Assembly: GCA_958450365.1 (NCBI GenBank)
Contig: CAUEEP010000728.1
Coordinates: forward strand, 930,001 to 994,000
DNA from: Mesorhabditis belari
Lineage: Eukaryota > Nematoda > Chromadorea > Rhabditida > Rhabditidae
DNA length: 64,000 bases
Direction of reading: 5' to 3'
In this document: positions 11,201-23,137 of the stretch, one piece after another
Position numbering within the stretch: the stretch's first letter is position 1
How the letters are laid out: each line of letters opens with the position of its first letter
Notes under the pieces: generated by a model
What the model saw: only the letters and a program-made list of their open reading frames with translations
Database searches by the model: none
What the model was told of the DNA's origin: nothing
Made by a program: the position numbers and the translations under genes

Positions 11201-11535
11201 AAGAAAAGGCAAATCATTCATTTTTTTTTTGCGCAACTCGCCATAACTTTCTTCTAAGTCTTCTAATCTTTCTTCTAATCTTTATGATTTTGTAGATCTC
11301 AATAAGTGGAACAAAATGAAACCAAAATCATAAAGATTGGTCCACTTAGAAGAAAGTTATGGCGAGTTGCGCAAAAAAAATTGCGGAAATTAGCCTACCC
11401 CTCATAAACGCATTAATATCCTCATTTTTCACCCACCTTATAGCATTTTCCATTCGATAACTGTGTGTAGTCTTTATTTTGGCAAACCGATAGGCTAACC
11501 CCAAGGAAAGCGCTAAAAATCAGTAATAACCGCAT
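8283..11535 (-). CDS. Secreted protein with two C-type lectin domains and a Thr/Pro-rich tail
   Basis: Exons 11437-11535, 10986-11070, 10754-10885, 10451-10600, 10356-10405, 9774-9860, 9605-9734, 9376-9498, 8283-8536; 369 aa, all phases consistent. A signal peptide (MRLLLIFSAFLGVSLS) precedes the first CTLD, with WIGLQC, FWDDGTKFDYSNF and a Cys-rich end. A second CTLD runs from GCGDYSEFEGNCYK through AAWIGLYN, YYWADSS and the terminal CDNDLPFLCQ. The last exon encodes about 85 residues rich in Thr and Pro, mucin-like and likely O-glycosylated. The Ca2+/sugar-binding EPN/QPD and WND motifs are not evident in either domain, so carbohydrate binding is uncertain. Nematode clec genes of this design are often gut- or infection-induced. 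Introns carry a 46-bp tandem repeat and two palindromic elements. Confidence 0.93.
8593..8822. repeat. 46-bp tandem repeat, five units
   Basis: Unit begins AATCTAGACTGAATGCCC and contains a second AATCTAGACTAAATACCGT, so each unit itself holds two related halves. Units differ by one or two bases. It lies in the last intron of the lectin gene. There are no spacers, so this is not a CRISPR. Confidence 0.95.
10037..10257. mobile_element. Palindromic MITE, CTGGACAATG family, copy 1
   Basis: 221 bp, an almost complete inverted repeat: CTGGACAATGAAATATC at the left and its complement at the right, flanked by TA on both sides (TA target duplication, as in Tc1/mariner insertions). No coding capacity. 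In a lectin intron. Copy 2 is at 51712-51933. Confidence 0.88.
11169..11402. mobile_element. Palindromic MITE (GGGGTAGGCTAA ends) carrying a captured lectin exon fragment
   Basis: Ends GGGGTAGGCTAA and TTAGCCTACCCC; inner arms TGCGCAACTCGCCATAAC and complement. The left arm has 38 bp (11182-11219) identical to 9372-9409 in the last CTLD exon and its splice donor of the same gene, placed between the terminal and inner arm sequences. It sits in intron 1 of the lectin gene. A solo right end occurs at 55736-55768. Confidence 0.85.
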
Positions 11536-12361
11536 GATTGTACGCAAAATTTATTACACAGTTAGTCAAAGTTCAATAAATAGTGTCGATTTTTCTAATC
11601 TTTTCGATGAGCAATTCGTACGAATTTCAGAATCAGGAAAAAGCTTAAAAGAGGCTTATCTTGGAAGAGAAAACTCAGTGAAAGGAAGATTTAAGCTCAG
11701 AATCGTTGAACAAAAGAGAAGAAAACAAAATTGTCAGCACGGACTTCCGGGGCACAAATTTCTGTATGATATGGCTTCAAGACACTCGAAAATCTCGTTA
11801 GTTTGTGATGCATGAGTAAGTGAAAGCGCCAAAAATAAATAAAACGACCACTCTGCTAGTGGGTTTCATTTTTTTTAACATTAGCCAGAAGACTTTTTTC
11901 TTGTGTTTTCTAAAGGTTGCTCTAAAGTTTGCTCTAAAGGTTCTAAAGGTAAGTACCGTAACTCAAGTGTATAAGCACAGTCCTTTTTTTTGTTTTGAAG
12001 CAGGTGAATCATTTATTCTTAAAAGACATCAAAACAGCCAAGTATCGACGCTAGTATATTACCACAAAAGTAAATTACGAATGCACAATATTCAAATGAG
12101 GATAGCCGAGGAGAGAGAAAAACAACAAAAACAACACCTGAATAGTTCAGTACTTTACAAACACAACAGCTTACCGTTAACCCGTTTAGAAAGAGCAAAA
12201 GAGAGAAGACCGTATTTCTAGATTCAAAACAATCAATCACAGATTATGCATTCAAAGGATGCAAAAGAAACAATTTAAAGATAGAATGCACTAACGAGTG
12301 GATGAAATAGACTAGTGAATGTGTTTAGCGGTTTTTAACAGAAAATGGAATCCGGAATGCG
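11536..12361. other. Intergenic stretch, no supported gene
   Basis: Lies between the lectin start and the carrier 3' end. A 133-codon open frame (11820-12221, plus) has no recognisable domain and an unlikely composition, so it is not called. Confidence 0.5.
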
Positions 12362-15300
12362 TTAAAAATATCTGCATGAGTGAAGCATCGGGTCGAGAGA
12401 AGTCGAGCCGGCTTCGGGCAATTCGAAGTGATTCTTCGTCCACAGATCGGCAATGTGCACGTGTCGCGCCACCATCTTTTCCGCAGGAGCACCGACGCCT
12501 AAAGAAGAGACATTAAAATTTTCAAACAAAAAAAAGGCATTTGAATGTTAGCAAAGCCTCTAATGGTTAGATTTTTTTTTTGTATTGACACATTCAGGGT
12601 TTAAATTTTTAATAGACGATTCGTAAGCACAAGTAGTTAGTTTCTAAAACAAACAAGCAAAAGTTATGCGCCAAATCACTCAATTTGACCTAACTCTTTA
12701 TTGTCGGCTGATCACGACTACTTTTGTCGAGATTTGTTTTGTTCTTCTCAAAATGGAGCCCCTCTCGATTTGCGGTCTCTCCCGGCTATCCGCCAAGCGG
12801 TTCTCCACCACTCAGGCTCTCTCCGTCGCTATAGCCGATGATTGGATTTAATTTCACATTTTTAATTTGCCTATTTTGTGCATTTTCCATGACTAGTTGT
12901 TATGTAGCTCCATCTTCACTCCTCCGTGACTCACCGAGAATGTTGAAATCGAGCAACAACCGGTACGTCCATTCTACGGTGAAAAATGTGGCCGCATTTG
13001 ACGGGAATGCCCTAAACAGGTATTTTTAATAAAATTTCTAGAATAAAATTTTAATAAATACCTAAGCATCGTCGATCCAAGACCAGCATAAAAACCCCGC
13101 ACTCCGCGTTCATGATACGTCTTCTTTATGCACTCCCAATAGGTCTAAATACTAAAACTTTTAAAAAAAACGACCAATCAAATCAAACCCGATATGAATC
13201 ATCTGCTTGAAATCTTGTTTTTATCACATCAGCTGGGTAGTTGGGTAACCAAGAAAGCATTCCAGCCAGTCCTAAAACCATTAGAAGTTAACGCCTAGAT
13301 TTAAAAACTTTTCAATAAACTTACAAGTTAGGTAAAGTTAAAGTTCCTAACCTCCAGCTGTTAGCACTTGTGGGGCGGTGAGCGACTCCATTGTTCCATC
13401 TTTGCTCATTCCTCGTGCCAACAAATCGTAAGAAGCTAAGCAAGCATTTAACTTACAAGTGACAAACCAATCAGTTAAAAATTTTTAATTATGCTTACTC
13501 TAATCACAAAACTTACTTTCTACTACTTTTTATTTTAATTTAACTTTATATTCTATATTTCTATTCAATGTTTTCTCTTCCTTTCAGGGTTTGTTAGCGC
13601 CGTTATTGTTTAATAATTATTTTTCTTTTAGATCGAGGTGCATGGAGCGATGATAAAGTAATGCCCTATCTCCGTCGTTATGCGTCGCTAACGAAATACG
13701 ATCAAAACCTCAAAAAATTCAACGATTCACGAAAATGTCAAGAATGAACATCCGCACATGAAGCCACACTGAGACGGATCGAACAAACAACGAATAATTC
13801 GAAAAGGTGTATGACTAGGAGTTGCCCCAATAGAGACCTAGTTCCCACCTTAGCTTCCCCATGTAATCATTAATTGTATGTGTTTGCTCATTGTTTTTGG
13901 ATTTTTTTTGTAAGATAAAGTGAGCTTAGAGCTCAATCATTAAATACCCAAAAAAAAAGAATACCAAAGTAGACTCCCCACGCCGGACAATCTCTTACAA
14001 CTGTCATCATAAAGCCTCTAAAACGATCAAAATATGCAAATAAGACTAGTAAAGACAAACCGATTCATTGAGAGCAATCCTTTTTCAGCGACGAGCACCC
14101 GAGCGGCATGCATTGGACTCTTGTAGACGGCTGCTCGGCTGTCACTCTAAAATTCAATGAAGTAATTTTATTTCCTGAATAATCAATAAAGTCACCTGTA
14201 GTTGCATCTTCAGTTTTACTCTTTCTGATGGAGCGGCGATGATTGATTGAGTAGCACCCGCGGCACATCCTCCCCAAAATTGTGCTCCCAAACTCTGCGG
14301 ATCACGAAATTCCTAAAGATGAGAGTTTAGAATCGATTTAAAAATTAGCAAATTTAAAGTCGTTTTAAAACAGTCTTAGTCTAGCAATTAGCAAAGTTTG
14401 GTGCTAAAATGTAAGTGGTTAGGTTAGTTTGTAAAATCAGACTAGCGCTATTAGGTTATGCAAAACAACCTTGGTGACAGCGGCTTGAACTCCAAAAGCA
14501 GTGGCATTGATGAGACATAAAGAAGCCAACGGTGACGTTAACCCTAAAAATGAAAAATATAGGTATAAATTTTTTTTATACCAAGTTTAAGTTGTTAATG
14601 TAGGCTATCATTTCTAACCGAACCTTTCAGTCTGTGGTAAAGCGCTAAAAATCACGCGCTTCTCACACTCAACGAGTGGATGTATCAGTTTTCCCTGCAA
14701 CACTCAGTGCTCACATGTCATTGACAAACAAATGGATAGGAAGTGGGAAAAACACGATTATCACTGGTGATCAAAATATTTCTCTAAGAAATCCCTTGAT
14801 CCTTTTTCATTCCAAATCTACTATCTCCTTTCTCTAAACAGTCTATCACCAATCACCATCGATAAGGTCATAAATCATCCAGTCTCAATACGCCTTTCAC
14901 CGAAAAGTTTTCCTCTCAAAATGCCCAAAGAAAGAAATGATGGAAAATCGATAACGATAAATTGGTTTGCAATTTTCAGAACTTGCATAAAACAAACCTT
15001 TATAAAGTCCAGTGAATCCCTCTTTTTTCACGATCAAACCAAAACAATGGAAGGTGCCTCTAAAAGAAAAGATTGTTTACGAATGGAAACAGCTTTGTAT
15101 CAATTTTTCACAGCAAAAACAACTCTAATCCGTTTCATTTTTCATTAAAAATCATCCCACCGATAGAGGGGTGTGGCTCCGTGTGAGTGTTGTGTCTGCA
15201 ATCGTACCTTCACAGTATCCATCGGATGTCCGGCCAACACACCGGCAGCACCTGAAAGCAAAAGAAATTATCTAGTTTGTAATTATTTGCTTATGTAGTT

Positions 15301-15730
15301 TTGAGGTCCATTTCCATTTTATCCATAATCTTATAAAACAACATATGCTAAGTTGCTATCAAATCCAAATGTTTAGCATTGACTAGGCTAGTCAGTAGTC
15401 TGTCAACGAAATGTGACGACAGGTGTCCAAAAGATCAACCTGTGGGAATTATTATGCATTGGCTAGTGGTGCGGTGCGGTCACGGAGATTCGTATCATGC
15501 CCTTAGGCATTCACGTGGATTGCTGCATTTCCTTGAAATCTTATGTAACGTGCAGTTAATTGTCTGCCACTATTGATTGAAAATGAACAAAAGAGATCAA
15601 ATTGCTTTTCAAAGACTATGAAAACAAAAATCTGGAACGACTTCGTTGCTATTATTGAAGCCATCTAGCGACCTACAATAAACACACCTCCAAAACATCC
15701 GGCAACAAAATCGAGCGCATCAAGACCCAT
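12362..15730 (-). CDS. SLC25 mitochondrial carrier (SLC25A29/A45/A48 clade)
   Basis: Twelve exons (15688-15730, 15161-15251, 14998-15059, 14470-14543, 14196-14312, 14061-14146, 13965-14017, 13352-13435, 13189-13271, 13062-13144, 12935-13011, 12362-12498) give 329 aa with consistent phases. Three mitochondrial-carrier repeats are visible with their signatures PMDTVKVRLQ, PSERVKLKMQ and PADVIKTRFQ, each followed by an YRGTF/ECIKK-type helix and G-(L/F)-Y-x-G. The N-terminus MGLDALDFVAGCFGG and the RAFPSNAATF stretch in repeat 3 match the SLC25A29/45/48 branch, whose known members move basic amino acids or carnitine-like substrates across the inner membrane; the exact substrate is not inferable. 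The C-terminal ~45 residues extend past the usual fold. Confidence 0.95.
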
Positions 15731-17724
15731 AGTTTATTAGGAATTCTGTGGATATAGCAGTAGTAGAAAATGATAGATATTAATGAATAGCCGATTGACG
15801 AATTAAATATTGACAAGTTATTAGAGTTTAGCAAGCTCGTAGGTCATCAACGACAATGGGGAAAGGCACACTAAGTTGCACGAGGAGTGGAAGTGGGAAA
15901 GGAAAAGGAAATGTCTTTCCTCTTCGTCCAATTTGTCGTTTGATGGTTTCCTTTTTTGCAATAGAGAGGCAGGGAATGGGATAGAGTGATTGAATAGGGT
16001 GAATGATCAGGTAAGATGAGTGGGCGATTTGTGAGAGGTTGGTAGATGGGAGATGGGGTGGTGACTCCGCCCTTTTTTGATATCTCTAATAACTCCCCCA
16101 AGATCAGCACATCGTGATCATCGCATTCCGAGCAAATTTAGCATTGAGCAAGGTTAAAGTTGGGGGAAAGTGACGAGGTTGAGTTAAAGTGCAAAGTAGC
16201 ACAGAATCCAATAAGGAAAGAGTTGCGGATGCCCGGTTGTTGGACCGTAATACAAACTATGTTTGAAAAAATCAAACTATACCTCCAAGATTGCCGGCAA
16301 AGAAGTGGACAAGACATTCGAAGTTTGGGTAGAGTTTTGCATCAATCGATTTGGGCTCGCTTGTCGAACTCTGGCTCAACTTCTCGGCACAATCACAATC
16401 GAATGCCTAAATTCAACAAATATAAAATGCAATAGACTTTTCAATTTTTTGAAACCACTAACAATAAAACCTCTATCTTTCACATTTAACATTGTTCGTT
16501 TTTCTTAAAATTGATCTTTACCCAGAAAAAAAAAAGATTGCGGTCAACTTTGTAACCACACAAATTTGATCTCGTGGCTACTCGCAATAAAGGAAATTTT
16601 TGGGAAAGATTTCTAATAAAAATTCTCTTTTGATAAACGTCCCGAAAAGAAAAGCGATCCGCGATTGGCGGATTTTGGAGCGGATATTTTTTTTTCTGTT
16701 CTATCAAAGTAAAAACGGAGAGCCGTAAATTTTGATTGAAAGAAACAAAAAAAGCACTCGAGGATAGAGCAACGAAGCGATTGGATAGTGCGATTTCTAT
16801 GTGGATTACTCTTGAAGAAGATATTGATTGACCTTTTGGAGACATACTTGGTCTTTTCAAAAATGGATTTGAGCTACTTGAAAGGGGCTAAAAACATTTA
16901 AGTCCAAGCTGTCCCCTGACTTTCTTTGCACCAGTATATGGCAAATGGCTGTTACACATATCACAAATGTTATAGATGTTAACACTGATAAAACCTTACC
17001 TGCCACTGCACAACTTCCGGCTGTAAGGAGAGTTTCGCGTTGACTGATGCAGAGGCCACTTTTTTGGTGCTTCTGGAAAAGTTACACATAAATACATCTA
17101 ATAAAAAGGAAAAACATTACGTTGTACTTTGCGAAGAAATTGTGAAGCGGTCAATACGAGAAGTGAGAGAAAAATGGAAAAATGATTGTTTCCTGTTTCC
17201 TGTTTCCTGTAAATTTATAGATTTTGCATAAATGCAAATTGCTAACAATAAGTCAGCAGCTTGTAAATTTTTAAATCTATTGAGTTAATTGTAAAGGACC
17301 TTTGCTCATCTTTGTTTTTGCAAAAAGTCACGCTCTCGCATTTGATCAAGTGAAACTTTTGCTTTTGCACAATCTATACAAAATTGTGGTGAAAAAGGGA
17401 GTTGAAAGATTTTAAAAGTTAAAAGACCGGAAATTTGAATCTCGCAGAGTGAACCCCGTCTGAGCACTGACCAACCAGCACTTTTCCTCATAAATCTTCA
17501 TTAGACTCTCAATGTCTGCTTATTTTTGGTAACACTCAACTTTTGAAGCACAAAATTCTCTCGCGAAAAGTATTTAAAGGAGCTGTTGTCGTTGGTTTAT
17601 GTGATCTTTTGACTTCGTCTACTTGAGTTGATTCTCGGCAATTTACTTCATAGTTACTTGCTTTCAATTTAAACTTGGCTAACTTTTTCAAGAGGTTCAA
17701 AGCTTACTTAATTCAGCTTCCAAA
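15731..17724. other. Intergenic stretch, no supported gene
   Basis: About 2 kb between divergently oriented genes (carrier on minus, receptor on plus), so it should contain both promoters. Open frames at 16160-16508 and 16486-16860 overlap one another on opposite strands and show no family signature or exon structure. No repeat recognised. Confidence 0.5.
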
Positions 17725-20700
17725 ATGTTCTACCAAGGAAGCGTCAGTGTGATCATCAGCGGTGAATCGAACGAGCCCGTTCACTACTCACCTTCACCCG
17801 TTCCATTTCTACTAAATTTATTCCTCAAATATACCCCATTTCATGTAACTCCCATAAAACGGGCAAAATTAGTAAGTTTTCATAGAAATTTTCCTAAACA
17901 GAGATTTCAGTTGGAAAAAGTTTTTCGTCTTTCTTATTTCGTTGTCGGAATCGGTGTTCTTCTCGTGCCGATCGGATTATATTTTATGAATGATTATAAG
18001 GTTAGCAAAGCTATATCCAAGAAAAGTCCGATACTTAAAGATACTGTAAGACCAAGGTTGCAGGCGGAAAAAAGCGAAAACTTGAAATCTTTTAATCTAC
18101 AAAGAAAAAGTCAACAAATGGGGCATTTACGTTTTTCCGCTTTTTCCGTCGCAGTGCGTAGCTGCCCGATTCGTTGGGTTTTGCTTTGAAAATCAAAAGA
18201 TATTAAATCTTCCGTTTTTTTCCGCTTACAAGCCTATGTAAGACGTACAGTATCTTTAATTCTTTAGCTTTTATCAGCTCAAACATTTCAGATTTGGTCT
18301 CTCGACTGGTTCTTGAACTTGAACTTTGTCTGCTGGTCATTTATCGGTTTTTTAGCCGGACTTCAATTGACAAGGTTGCTTAAAACAATGCTGTATCCAA
18401 TTGTATCAATTTCTAGATGGTCACTTGCCGGTCTCGAAACATCAATTCATTCAACAACCCGTAAATTCTCTGTCGTCAAGGTTTATTACAAAAAACATTT
18501 ATATCAAAGACATTTTCAGAAAGATCTTCGAAAGGACACAAGCTGTTTAAATTTTCGTTTGAAATTCTTCATTTTTCCTCTAATGGTTCTCTCGATGAGT
18601 GTCTCATTTGCGAAAACGCCAATATTAGAGGCGAAAATGAATGGGTTAGTGAGCTTTAAGCAGAAAACATTTAAAGCAGATATATGAAATGAAATAGCAA
18701 AGAGTATCCGCCAAAATCGGCTAAAATGTCAACTTCGGTTTAATAGTGATTCAAAAACGAAGCAAGAGCGTTTACAGAGAAAAATTTTGGGGACACATTC
18801 TAAAATGCACTAGCTACCGTAATCCGCAATTTCCATTGCCTAAAGCACAAACAAACACAAAATAATATTTAAAATTGTTAACTATTTACCAAACTTTTAA
18901 CCGGGACGTTATTGTTGTTTCTGTTGTTGTTTCGTTAAAAGTTTTGGCAATTCGACATTTGTATTCGTCCATCTCTCTGTAAAAATCATCAAAACAAAGC
19001 GAACCGTTCCAGAAAAAAAATCAAAAAACCTTAACTTCTGTTATAGCAGTTGATCTTGATGAATTTGCGATGAAATGGCAAAGAAAAACGGTGAAAAATG
19101 GGGAGTGGGACAAATGCGACCTTTTTTTTGCGCACCCGGACATTTGCACACCTTTTTTTCCGCACCTTGCCCATTAGCGCACCTTTTTTCGCTTTTTTCG
19201 TTTAAAAAAGCTCTAAAAAGCTAATATTAACCAATTTCTATTCCAAAAGTGGTTTTTCTAGGTATTTTTAGGGCGTAGAACCGAAATTTTGGCATATTAG
19301 AGCTTGTGGAAGCGAACGGACGGAGTTATACAAAGAGAAAAATCAACAATTTTCTGTAATTTGATCTAGCCGTTTTGTCTTTCAAATTGGTTCCACAAGC
19401 TCTGTTATGTCAAAATTTCGATTCTACACCCTCAAATTACCTAGAAAAACAACATTTGGAATAGAAATTGGTTAATATTAGCTTTTTAGAGCTTTTTTAA
19501 AACGCGAAAAAAGGTGCGCTAATGGGCAAGGTGCGGAAAAAAAGGTGCGCAAATGTCCGGGTGCGCAAAAAAAAGGTCGCATTTGTCCCACCCCCGAAAA
19601 ATGAATAAAAACAAATGGAAAATGGCTTTAAGCAATGGAAATTGCGGATTACAGTAGCTTTTGCTAGTGCATTTTAGAATGGGTCCCCAAAATTTTTCTC
19701 TGTAAACGCTCTTGCGTCGTTTTTGAATCACTATTAAACCGAAGTTGACATTTTAGCCGATTTTGGCGGATAACGCTCTTGCGTCAAAAACGTAGCATTT
19801 GTTTTCATTTCAAAATTCCAGATGGATTCCCCGAATCTCCCTCGCTTTTTGTGCATTTCTTTATTCACTATCATTCTTGCCATTTCATTTTATGCTTATT
19901 TCTGTGAATATTTAAATGAAAAATGGATATCTTTCAACAAAGAGATTAAAGAGGCTGACACCACAGAACTCTTCAAAGTTTAGAAATTTTATAGACATTT
20001 ATGTTCAAAATTTAGTATGCAGATCTCTTGGGAACAGTCGTCATCCGTCACTCTCAACTCCTTTCACTTTTCAACGAAATCTGGCAAAATAGTGCAACTT
20101 TTATTACTCTGACCAGGTTCTTGATGAGCTGTATTACGGTATAAGATAAATTGTTTTGAAAAATTGATTCTTTTAAGTTCTCTGGCTTATTTTCTGTTTT
20201 TCGTTATTCTCAAACACTTTCACCGCTCGAATGGATCCTTTTGTGCAGTTGGATTGGACTTTCCACGATCATTTTGTTCAATCTGAATACGGGAAAGGAA
20301 AGGATTGTCAAAAAAGTGAGTGAGAAATGTTTGGGGAGAGGCTATTTTATAAGATTTTACCGATAAACACAGTAGGAACAGTCGGACAAAAGGCTGATCT
20401 TGCTAGGTTCTGGATTGTAGGATCTAGAATCCGATTGGAACATTACATTCCCCATTCTTTAGATCCTACCCATTAAATACTTGCTACCTAAATTTGCATT
20501 TAAAGAATCATCAAACCTTTCAATATTTTTCAGATTCTCGAAGCCGAGACTCTCATCCTCTCGGAGACTTCAATTTGGACAGAAAAACAAGAATCAATCA
20601 GTCTAGTTGCCACCGGAATGATCCAAAGAAGTCAACATTTCAGAGCTGTAAGTAAACTAGAGCCATATTGTTGGCAAAATGCACTTGAATTCAATAGGAT

Positions 20701-21371
20701 TCAAAAAGTTTGAACAACAATGATGACGTCAATGGGAAATCGGACATTTATTTGGCCAAATATTTGCCATCGATCGTCGAAATTTCAGACAATTTTCGAT
20801 CACTTTTTAGTTGATCTCCTCGTGGCATTCGAATGGTTTGAATGGAGTGGGAGATACGTCAATTATTGTGAGTTACAATCATACCTCGTTAGTAAAAGAA
20901 CTCAAGGGAGTTAAAAAAATCGATTTACTATTGAGGTTAAATTCAAATGTTTGTTTTTTTTTTTCAAATAGGCGCTAGAAAATCTATTTTTTTTAAAAGA
21001 GTTTTCTACTAACAAGGTTTTATTGTAAATGAAGAGCTTGTAGAAGTCTCAGCATAAAAATTTGATTCGAAAGACATTTTTTTTTGATTGAATGAGGCTT
21101 TAAATTAAAGGATTTTTAGTAGAAATGAAGATTAGACTAAAGATGAAACATTCAGAATAAAGATAAAGATTATAAATTGAAATATACGTTTAAAAATAAA
21201 AATCTAGACTTTAATTTAAAGCTTTTCCAACTATTTCGATTTCAGATTCTTTTCTCATTGATCATCACCGCGTATCTCTTCTCGAGTTTTCATCTTCAGA
21301 TCATCTTAGCTCAATATTTTGAACTCAAAAACTTATCCAACTTGTTTTCCATCCAAATTTTGATTACCTAA
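17725..21371 (+). CDS. Second seven-TM gustatory-receptor-like protein
   Basis: Proposed exons 17725-18000, 18292-18480, 18520-18644, 19822-19903, 20016-20138, 20178-20315, 20534-20647, 20789-20867, 21208-21371; 429 aa, all phases consistent, close to LITE-1/GUR-3 length. Seven hydrophobic segments: YFVVGIGVLLVPIGLYF, FVCWSFIGFLAGLQ, FFIFPLMVLSMSVSF, ISLAFCAFLYSLSFLPF, FITLTRFLMSCITF, WILLCSWIGLSTIILF and ILFSLIITAYLF. The order TM6, a charged loop ending KKILEAETLILSE, then a last TM followed by a short tail matches insect-type gustatory receptors. Two in-frame stretches (17872-17901 and about 18399-18440) look like optional mini-introns, so residues there are uncertain. Intron 3 holds a nested palindromic element. 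Family call is by architecture. Confidence 0.72.
18705..19772. mobile_element. Outer inverted-repeat element with ~145-bp arms (TATCCGCC ends)
   Basis: Left arm 18705-18850 starts TATCCGCCAAAATCGG; right arm 19628-19772 ends with its complement. Arms are about 90 percent alike by eye. The centre is occupied by a second palindromic element (19101-19595). No transposase frame. In an intron of the receptor gene. Confidence 0.85.
19101..19595. mobile_element. Nested palindromic MITE, GTGGGACAAATGCGACC family, copy 1
   Basis: Arms read GTGGGACAAATGCGACC, then runs of T, then GCGCACCCGGACATTTG, mirrored at 19520-19595. The inner part is also an inverted repeat. A second copy lies at 45485-45874. 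Confidence 0.88.
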
Positions 21372-21754
21372 TTGATTTATTAAACAAATTTATTAAACAA
21401 ATTCATTCAATCAGTTAAACTGTTGTGTTAAAGAATTTTTTTTTTGTTGCTTTTATCAAGCTTTTCCGTATCTTTTATAAATTTTCAATCATTTATTATA
21501 AGAAAAGAAAGTTTCTACAAGGTAAAGAAAGGAAGCAAAAAAAATAAATGCAACCAGTAAGTGATAAGTAAACAAAGGGAAAAGGGATTAAATATACAGA
21601 AAGAACGATTTCTCTGGTAGAAAAATGACTAAAAAGTCGAATTTCGTGAAAAGTAGAGAAGAACTAGCGTAAGATTAGGCAAAGATTTTCACAAGACAAA
21701 CAAACAACAAACTTTAATAGAAATTTCAGCAAATTTTCTTAAAAAACTCGTTTT
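21372..21754. other. Convergent intergenic gap, nothing recognised
   Basis: AT-rich sequence between the 3' ends of the receptor (+) and the first TSP1-like gene (-); contains likely 3' UTRs only. Confidence 0.5.
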
Positions 21755-22367
21755 TTAATTTGCATCATTGACTGTGTAACCACAAACGATTCCCGTTCCA
21801 TTTACAGAAACCTGAATATTTATTGCGTAAAGCACTTGTTTGGCTTTAGTTTGTCTTTGGCTTGTCTTTTAAAATATTGCATGTCAAATATCAAAAGTAC
21901 TCACTCGACCCAATCCATTTCCACATGGGATTCGCGGGAAATCGCACGGATTCGCGTTGCACAACGTCCATTGCACGAATGGACCTCTGAAAATAAAGGT
22001 AATATGTATTTTCTACATATGAAACTATGACACAGAACTAATTGTTAAGTCTTACTGGCAATTGCAGCCCGTCGTACAAGCTCGGATCATCTTTTTGCAC
22101 TCCATATCCACCACAAGTGTCATTGCACGATCCTCTCAACACCCACGGAGTGTAAATCTCTTGGCATTCAGCGTAGACAGCAATGAAGAAAAGAGTAGAC
22201 ACTAAAATAGATCATCAATCGAATTTCCTTTTAGTTTTTAACTGGCGCTAAACTTTTAGATACGGTAAAATCGAAATCACACTACTTTTACTAATCTAAA
22301 CTAATCTAATTCAAAATTCTAATTCAAAACACTTACCAGCCAATCCAAGAAGAACCTGCTTGTTCAT
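21755..22367 (-). CDS. Small secreted Cys-rich TSP1-like protein 1, with a single-base frameshift
   Basis: Exons 22337-22367, 22056-22201, 21905-21986, 21755-21811. A signal peptide (MNKQVLLGLA...) is followed by a Cys-rich domain with PWVLRGSCNDTCGGYG, then RACTTGCNCQ, then QWTLCNANPCDFPRIPCGN and a last Cys. The CxxTCGG-RxxC pattern is that of thrombospondin type 1 repeats. The frame breaks at a five-base homopolymer (22092-22096): with four bases the reading frame continues into the conserved Cys pattern and all exon phases agree (104 aa); with five it loses all later cysteines. Gene 3 at 28128-29227 has the same pattern and intron positions. Either an assembly error or a recent pseudogene. 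Confidence 0.78.
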
Positions 22368-23137
22368 TTTGAATTTAATCAAATGTTTCTGAAAGGTGAA
22401 AGCTTTGAATTGTTTAACAAGTATTTTTGCGAGGATTAAATACTAAATGGCAATCAGATCGGTGCAGAATTTCGTGAATAGTTGAGGGAAATGTTTGCAC
22501 AGGAACTGTTCACAGCACGATTCCCGAGTGCATCCATCAGTTCAATTTAGAGAAATGACCGGCTAAACAACTCATCGGAAAAAGGGGAAAAGAAATTCTT
22601 GTAGATTATTGAACAGCTCAACGATCGGATCACGAAAATGAGGGCAAAACAGAACTAGAGTTGAGGAGGAGGGATTAATGAAACAATCGGAAAGGAAACA
22701 TCTTAAGAAGCTTGTATCGGATAGGTTTAGAATGCTTCTTTTTTTATTTTATTGAACAAGTATGGTTTAAAGTCAGAGTTTGTGTTATGAATGGCTATTC
22801 CAACTGGGTGCTGTAGCTTGTAGGGCAGGGCAGAAGCCAGATTTCTAAGCGATCTTTGGCTGGTCTCTAGAAAATTGTCTTTGAAAACTAAATAAACTTT
22901 TCTTTGAAAAAACCATGTTTTAAAACCTTAAAAAACACTTGTCGGGAAATTACTGTAGCTAGACGAAAAGCTAGACGAAAATTTTCTAAAGAGTTTTTCT
23001 AAAAAGCGACCGTTTCAAATTTCTTCGAACAAATCAATAAATCTATTTTATTTTTATTTTTTCATTAATTGTTAATGTTTTACATTGTTTTTTTATTAAA
23101 TGTTATTTAAATTTTATTTTTTAGATAATGGATTGAT

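Noticed and set aside
12666..13029. Plus-strand frames near 12.7-13.0 kb
   Set aside because: Antisense shadows of the SLC25 carrier's last coding exons and introns.
16486..16860. 124-codon minus-strand frame
   Set aside because: Overlaps frames on the other strand, no recognisable domain, AT-driven composition.
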